Shown: piece by piece, positions 61,244 through 64,000 of the stretch | How positions within the stretch are numbered: position 1 is the first letter of the stretch | Layout: every line of letters begins with the position of its first letter | Origin: Seramator thermalis | Lineage (GTDB): Bacteria; Bacteroidota; Bacteroidia; Bacteroidales; Dysgonomonadaceae | DNA: 64,000 nt | Direction of reading: 5' to 3' | Assembly: GCF_004138125.1 (NCBI RefSeq) | Contig: NZ_RXHS01000008.1 | Span: forward strand, 62,001 to 126,000 | Program-made: the position numbers and the translations under genes | Notes under the pieces: generated by a model | What the model saw: only the letters and a program-made list of their open reading frames with translations | Told to the model about the DNA's origin: nothing | Database searches by the model: none

Positions 61244-62341
61244 TTATTTAATACGTTTTCCGTCACGGAACTCAACGACAAAAGCATCGGGGAATTTGCG
61301 TCGAACTTCTTTTAATAGGTTAAGTATTTCCTTTTGGTCGGTTGACGAACCATAGGTGTATTTAAACACTTTTCCGTCCTTATAATAACTCACCGGGGAC
61401 AGCCCTTTGAATCGAGACGAATTAACAGGGATTTCTTTGGAAGAAATAAGAAACTGAATTCTATATTCCGTAACTCCGGCTACTTGATCCTCAGTCGCTT
61501 GAACGGTAGAAGTCTCGGACAAATTTGGGTCAGAATCGAAAATCCCGATTGATTTTTTGTCGAAGTTTTTTTTGTATTCCCTAAAAGCCTGATAAATAGA
61601 TTCGGCCATAGAGCTCTGACCCGAAGCACTCATCAAATATTGCTCTTCGTTTCGGTTGCTGATATACCCCAATTCTATAAGAATGCTTGGCATTGCCACT
61701 TCGCGAAGGACGAGAAATCCTGCCTGACGAACATTCCGATTACGACGACCCGAAGAATTGACGAGCCTTCGCTGAACCAGTGAAGCCAAATCCAGGCTCT
61801 GCTTCAGATATTGATTAGACATATATTCGAAAATAATGTACGATTCCGGTTCGGAGGGATCAAAACCTGCATACTTTTGCGAATAATCGTCTTCGAGCAA
61901 AATCACCGAATTCTCTTTCTTTGCCACTTCCAAATTATCCTGGCTGCGGTGCAACCCTAATATAAACGTTTCAACCCCTTGAGGCGAAGTTTGTTTTCGA
62001 GATAAAGCATTGCAATGCAGCGAAATAAAAAGGTCGGCCTTTGCATTGTTTGCAATAGTGGCACGTCGATCGAGTGGAACAAAAATATCACTCTTGCGGG
62101 TATAAATTACTTCAACATCATCGTGATTTTTTTCGATTAAAGTCCCTAATTTTTTTGAAACGGAAAGAACGATATCTTTTTCCTTACTCCTTGCCCCAAT
62201 AGCACCGGGATCTTTCCCTCCGTGTCCGGGATCGATAACCACCGTAAACTTTGTGGACTTAGCCGAAACAGGCATTCCTATCAGTAAAAATACCGATAGA
62301 AAAGCACCCAAAAGCCTGATGAAGGAATTCATTCCAAACAT
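61244..62341 (-). CDS. N-acetylmuramoyl-L-alanine amidase (Amidase_3) with SPOR-like tail
   Basis: The 365-residue protein has a signal peptide (LLGAFLSVFLLIGMPVSA). The zinc amidase domain contains VVIDPGHGGKDPGAIG (metal His), the Glu/His of LFISLHCNALS and the catalytic Glu in SILIELGYISN. A C-terminal segment (about 285-365, YRIQFLISSKEIPVNSSRF) resembles a SPOR peptidoglycan-binding domain. It cleaves stem peptides from glycan strands, probably at division. Start may be at 62341 or 62332. Confidence 0.9.
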   Translation of the reverse strand: MFGMNSFIRLLGAFLSVFLLIGMPVSAKSTKFTVVIDPGHGGKDPGAIGARSKEKDIVLSVSKKLGTLIEKNHDDVEVIYTRKSDIFVPLDRRATIANNAKADLFISLHCNALSRKQTSPQGVETFILGLHRSQDNLEVAKKENSVILLEDDYSQKYAGFDPSEPESYIIFEYMSNQYLKQSLDLASLVQRRLVNSSGRRNRNVRQAGFLVLREVAMPSILIELGYISNRNEEQYLMSASGQSSMAESIYQAFREYKKNFDKKSIGIFDSDPNLSETSTVQATEDQVAGVTEYRIQFLISSKEIPVNSSRFKGLSPVSYYKDGKVFKYTYGSSTDQKEILNLLKEVRRKFPDAFVVEFRDGKRIK

Positions 62342-62511
62342 TTAAAGTATAAAAATAACGACACTACCCTGCCCTTCTGACAAATATAGAACGAAGAAAG
62401 TGTCCCGACATGTTGAAAAAAGTTTGCAAAATTCATCTCAGTCAAAACCTGAATAATGATCTTGTTTTTATCGAAAACGTGACGCTACACCCAAAATTAT
62501 TTCAAAGGACA

Positions 62512-62545
62512 AAAGCCGTATTTCACCTGATGCAAATACGGCTTT
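62512..62545 (-). terminator. Terminator after the TlpA-like gene
   Basis: AAAGCCGTATTT (62512-62523) and AAATACGGCTTT (62534-62545) form a perfect 12-bp stem. The T-run is stronger on the plus strand, but the gene upstream is on the minus strand, where TTTTG follows. Confidence 0.75.
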
Positions 62546-62562
62546 CATTTTTTTTTAATAGA

Positions 62563-63666
62563 TTATTGCAATAGCTCGGATAGTTTTCGATCCAATTCAT
62601 CCCCACGTAAATCTTTGGCGATGATAATGCCGTCTTTGTCCAGCAACACGGTATGAGGAATTCCGTCGATAGCATATAAATCAACTACTTGACTATCCCA
62701 GAATTTAACGTCGGACATCTGCGGCCACGTGATGTTCAAATCCTTAATTCCCTTAACCCATGCATCATGATCTTTGTCGAGAGACACACCCACTATTTCA
62801 AAACCTTTATTTTTGTATTTGGCATACGCCTTCACAACATTTGGCATCTCTTCCCGACACGGGGGACACCACGATGCCCAAAAATCGATAAGCACATATT
62901 TTCCTTTACCGGCATAATCCGACAGCGAAACATCATTGCCCGAAGGATCTTTGAGCGTGAACTCTACAAACTTTTTCCCAATCGAAACCCGTTCCTCATT
63001 CTCCAGACGACGAATCATTTTTTGCACCGAAGCCTGTTTTTTGAACACATCGTCGGTAAGCGCGAGCAGTTGTTTTTGTTGTTCGGAATCGAACATTTGT
63101 CCTTTTGTGGCAAAAATATACCGACCCAAACTATTCGAAATATTGTTTTTTACAAAATCGAAGCTAAGTTGTAACCTTTCGGAAGCCAATGCATCGTAGG
63201 CCTGATTGATCTGAGCATCGAGGGAGTCATTCATCGCACCTTGGGAAGCAGCTTCGTTGTACTGAACCGAGAGGGCACGCATTTTGTCTGAAATATCGCG
63301 GATCTTCAATCGATAATCGGTATATGTCTGATTGACGGGTGTACCTGTTACTATAGCTATCGTATCGAATGCAACCCGGATTGTTCCCGATTCGAGTAAT
63401 ATTGCAACCTCGGTATCATTTTTAGAATCGATACGTTCATCAAGCATAAGAATGCGGACGGACGAGGAGTCGGAGTTGGTCTTTATACTAAAGTTTCCGT
63501 TACGAATGATAGCCGAGTCAAGATTTACAGAAGCGGTATCTTTCAAAAAAACCATTTTTCCTTCGAATGCAGGATCCATAACGGTTCCTTGTATCGAGGT
63601 TTTATTATCGTTTTGGCATCCAACGAGAAGAATTGCCGTTAGAAATAAAAAGAGTATTTTTTTCAT
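62563..63666 (-). CDS. TlpA-like thioredoxin-family lipoprotein with DUF4369
   Basis: The 367-residue protein has a lipoprotein signal (FLTAILLVGC, Cys17) and an N-terminal DUF4369 beta-domain (about 25-110, IQGTVMDPAFEGKMVFLKDT). A helical linker and a C-terminal thioredoxin fold follow, with active-site WASWCPPCREEMPN (about residue 270) and the cis-Pro IDGIPHTVLLDKDG. It probably reduces disulfides in the periplasm or at the cell surface. Many paralogues occur in Bacteroidota, so the specific substrate cannot be inferred. Confidence 0.9.
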   Translation of the reverse strand: MKKILFLFLTAILLVGCQNDNKTSIQGTVMDPAFEGKMVFLKDTASVNLDSAIIRNGNFSIKTNSDSSSVRILMLDERIDSKNDTEVAILLESGTIRVAFDTIAIVTGTPVNQTYTDYRLKIRDISDKMRALSVQYNEAASQGAMNDSLDAQINQAYDALASERLQLSFDFVKNNISNSLGRYIFATKGQMFDSEQQKQLLALTDDVFKKQASVQKMIRRLENEERVSIGKKFVEFTLKDPSGNDVSLSDYAGKGKYVLIDFWASWCPPCREEMPNVVKAYAKYKNKGFEIVGVSLDKDHDAWVKGIKDLNITWPQMSDVKFWDSQVVDLYAIDGIPHTVLLDKDGIIIAKDLRGDELDRKLSELLQ

Positions 63667-64000
63667 TGTCGCTGAATATTGGGTTTGTAATTAGGTGTAA
63701 AGATAAGCATAAAACTATTTCAGACATTATTATAAAGTGAAAAATTGGCTTTTTAGTTTGAGATTCATCCACAAATTATCCTCGACAAATGGTCAATTGT
63801 GTCGGTAACAAGCTCCCATCCTGTGAGTAGCTATTGATTTGATTGTAATATTAAACATCAAAATATCAAGCATATAGACTATATTTCATTTTTTTGCCTG
63901 ACGAGCGTTTCTCGCAATTGTTTATTCGATATTTTAAATATTTTTAGTATTTTTTCGAGTACTTCTTCGAATACCCTTTGCGTCGTATTTCAGTCGTACT
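63667..64000. other. Window-end intergenic stretch
   Basis: A/T-rich sequence upstream of the TlpA-like gene. It should contain that gene's promoter (TATCTTTA near 63699 on the minus strand is a weak match). No coding region, RNA or repeat is visible. Confidence 0.4.

Noticed and set aside
1-64000. CRISPR arrays and rRNA genes
   Set aside because: No regularly spaced identical repeats with unique spacers and no rRNA-like segments were seen; the word arrays near the four-helix-bundle units are irregular and too short.

Overview
The window looks like a chromosomal segment of a Bacteroidota bacterium, most likely order Bacteroidales (a Dysgonomonadaceae- or Porphyromonadaceae-like organism; the genus cannot be fixed from sequence alone). 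The reasons are a SusC/SusD polysaccharide utilization locus, promoter boxes of the TAnnTTTG type instead of E. coli -10/-35 elements, almost no Shine-Dalgarno sequences, a fused E1 alpha/beta 2-oxoacid dehydrogenase, and IS982, IS1182, IS1634 and IS4 elements with Bacteroidales-type transposases.

Layout. 1-6.2 kb (minus strand) is an L-rhamnose module: the 5' part of a GH78 alpha-L-rhamnosidase, an AraC regulator, and the operon rhaB-rhaI-rhaT ending in a hairpin terminator. 6.5-23.5 kb (plus strand) is an unusual catabolic cluster: E2 and E3 of a 2-oxoacid dehydrogenase, fused E1, a coiled-coil protein, a PHP-domain protein, a class II aldolase/short-chain dehydrogenase fusion (RhaEW-like), a SorE/YggP-like zinc dehydrogenase, a tandem class II aldolase and a lipoate-protein ligase. 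It is interrupted by an IS1182 element, two four-helix-bundle (S23/IVS-type) units and an IS982 copy sitting inside the second of them. 23.6-39.0 kb is a visibly A+T-richer island bounded by a 108-bp direct repeat of the hemG 3' end. It carries an IS1634 remnant, an AraC regulator, a sugar:sodium symporter, a GH130 phosphorylase, SusC, SusD, a surface lipoprotein, a clan GH-A hydrolase, a GH26 mannanase and an IS4 remnant; this is a beta-mannan utilization locus. 39.0-45.1 kb (minus) is a TonB receptor-MFS-hemN-hemG operon, probably for iron or porphyrin acquisition and late heme synthesis.

45.3-64 kb is mostly housekeeping: an exported-type superoxide dismutase, pgeF, obgE, adk, a small membrane metallopeptidase flanked by palindromes (cassette-like), a coiled-coil protein, a 1.8-kb gene-free stretch with two interleaved families of highly structured repeats, tRNA-Cys, radA, tex, ybaK, rnhB, a metallophosphoesterase, dnaA, an MCE protein, an amidase and a TlpA-like lipoprotein.

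The genes suggest plant cell-wall glycan use (rhamnosides, beta-mannans). Rhamnose would pass through RhaI and RhaB to an aldolase that is not in the rhaBIT operon and is probably the aldolase/dehydrogenase fusion at 16.7 kb. The 2-oxoacid dehydrogenase, lipoylated by LplA, could then channel the C3 product to an acyl-CoA. The most novel-looking signals are the structured repeats at 50.8-52.0 kb (a covarying base pair between copies), the hemG-bounded mannan island, and the mobile four-helix-bundle units with complementary end arms.
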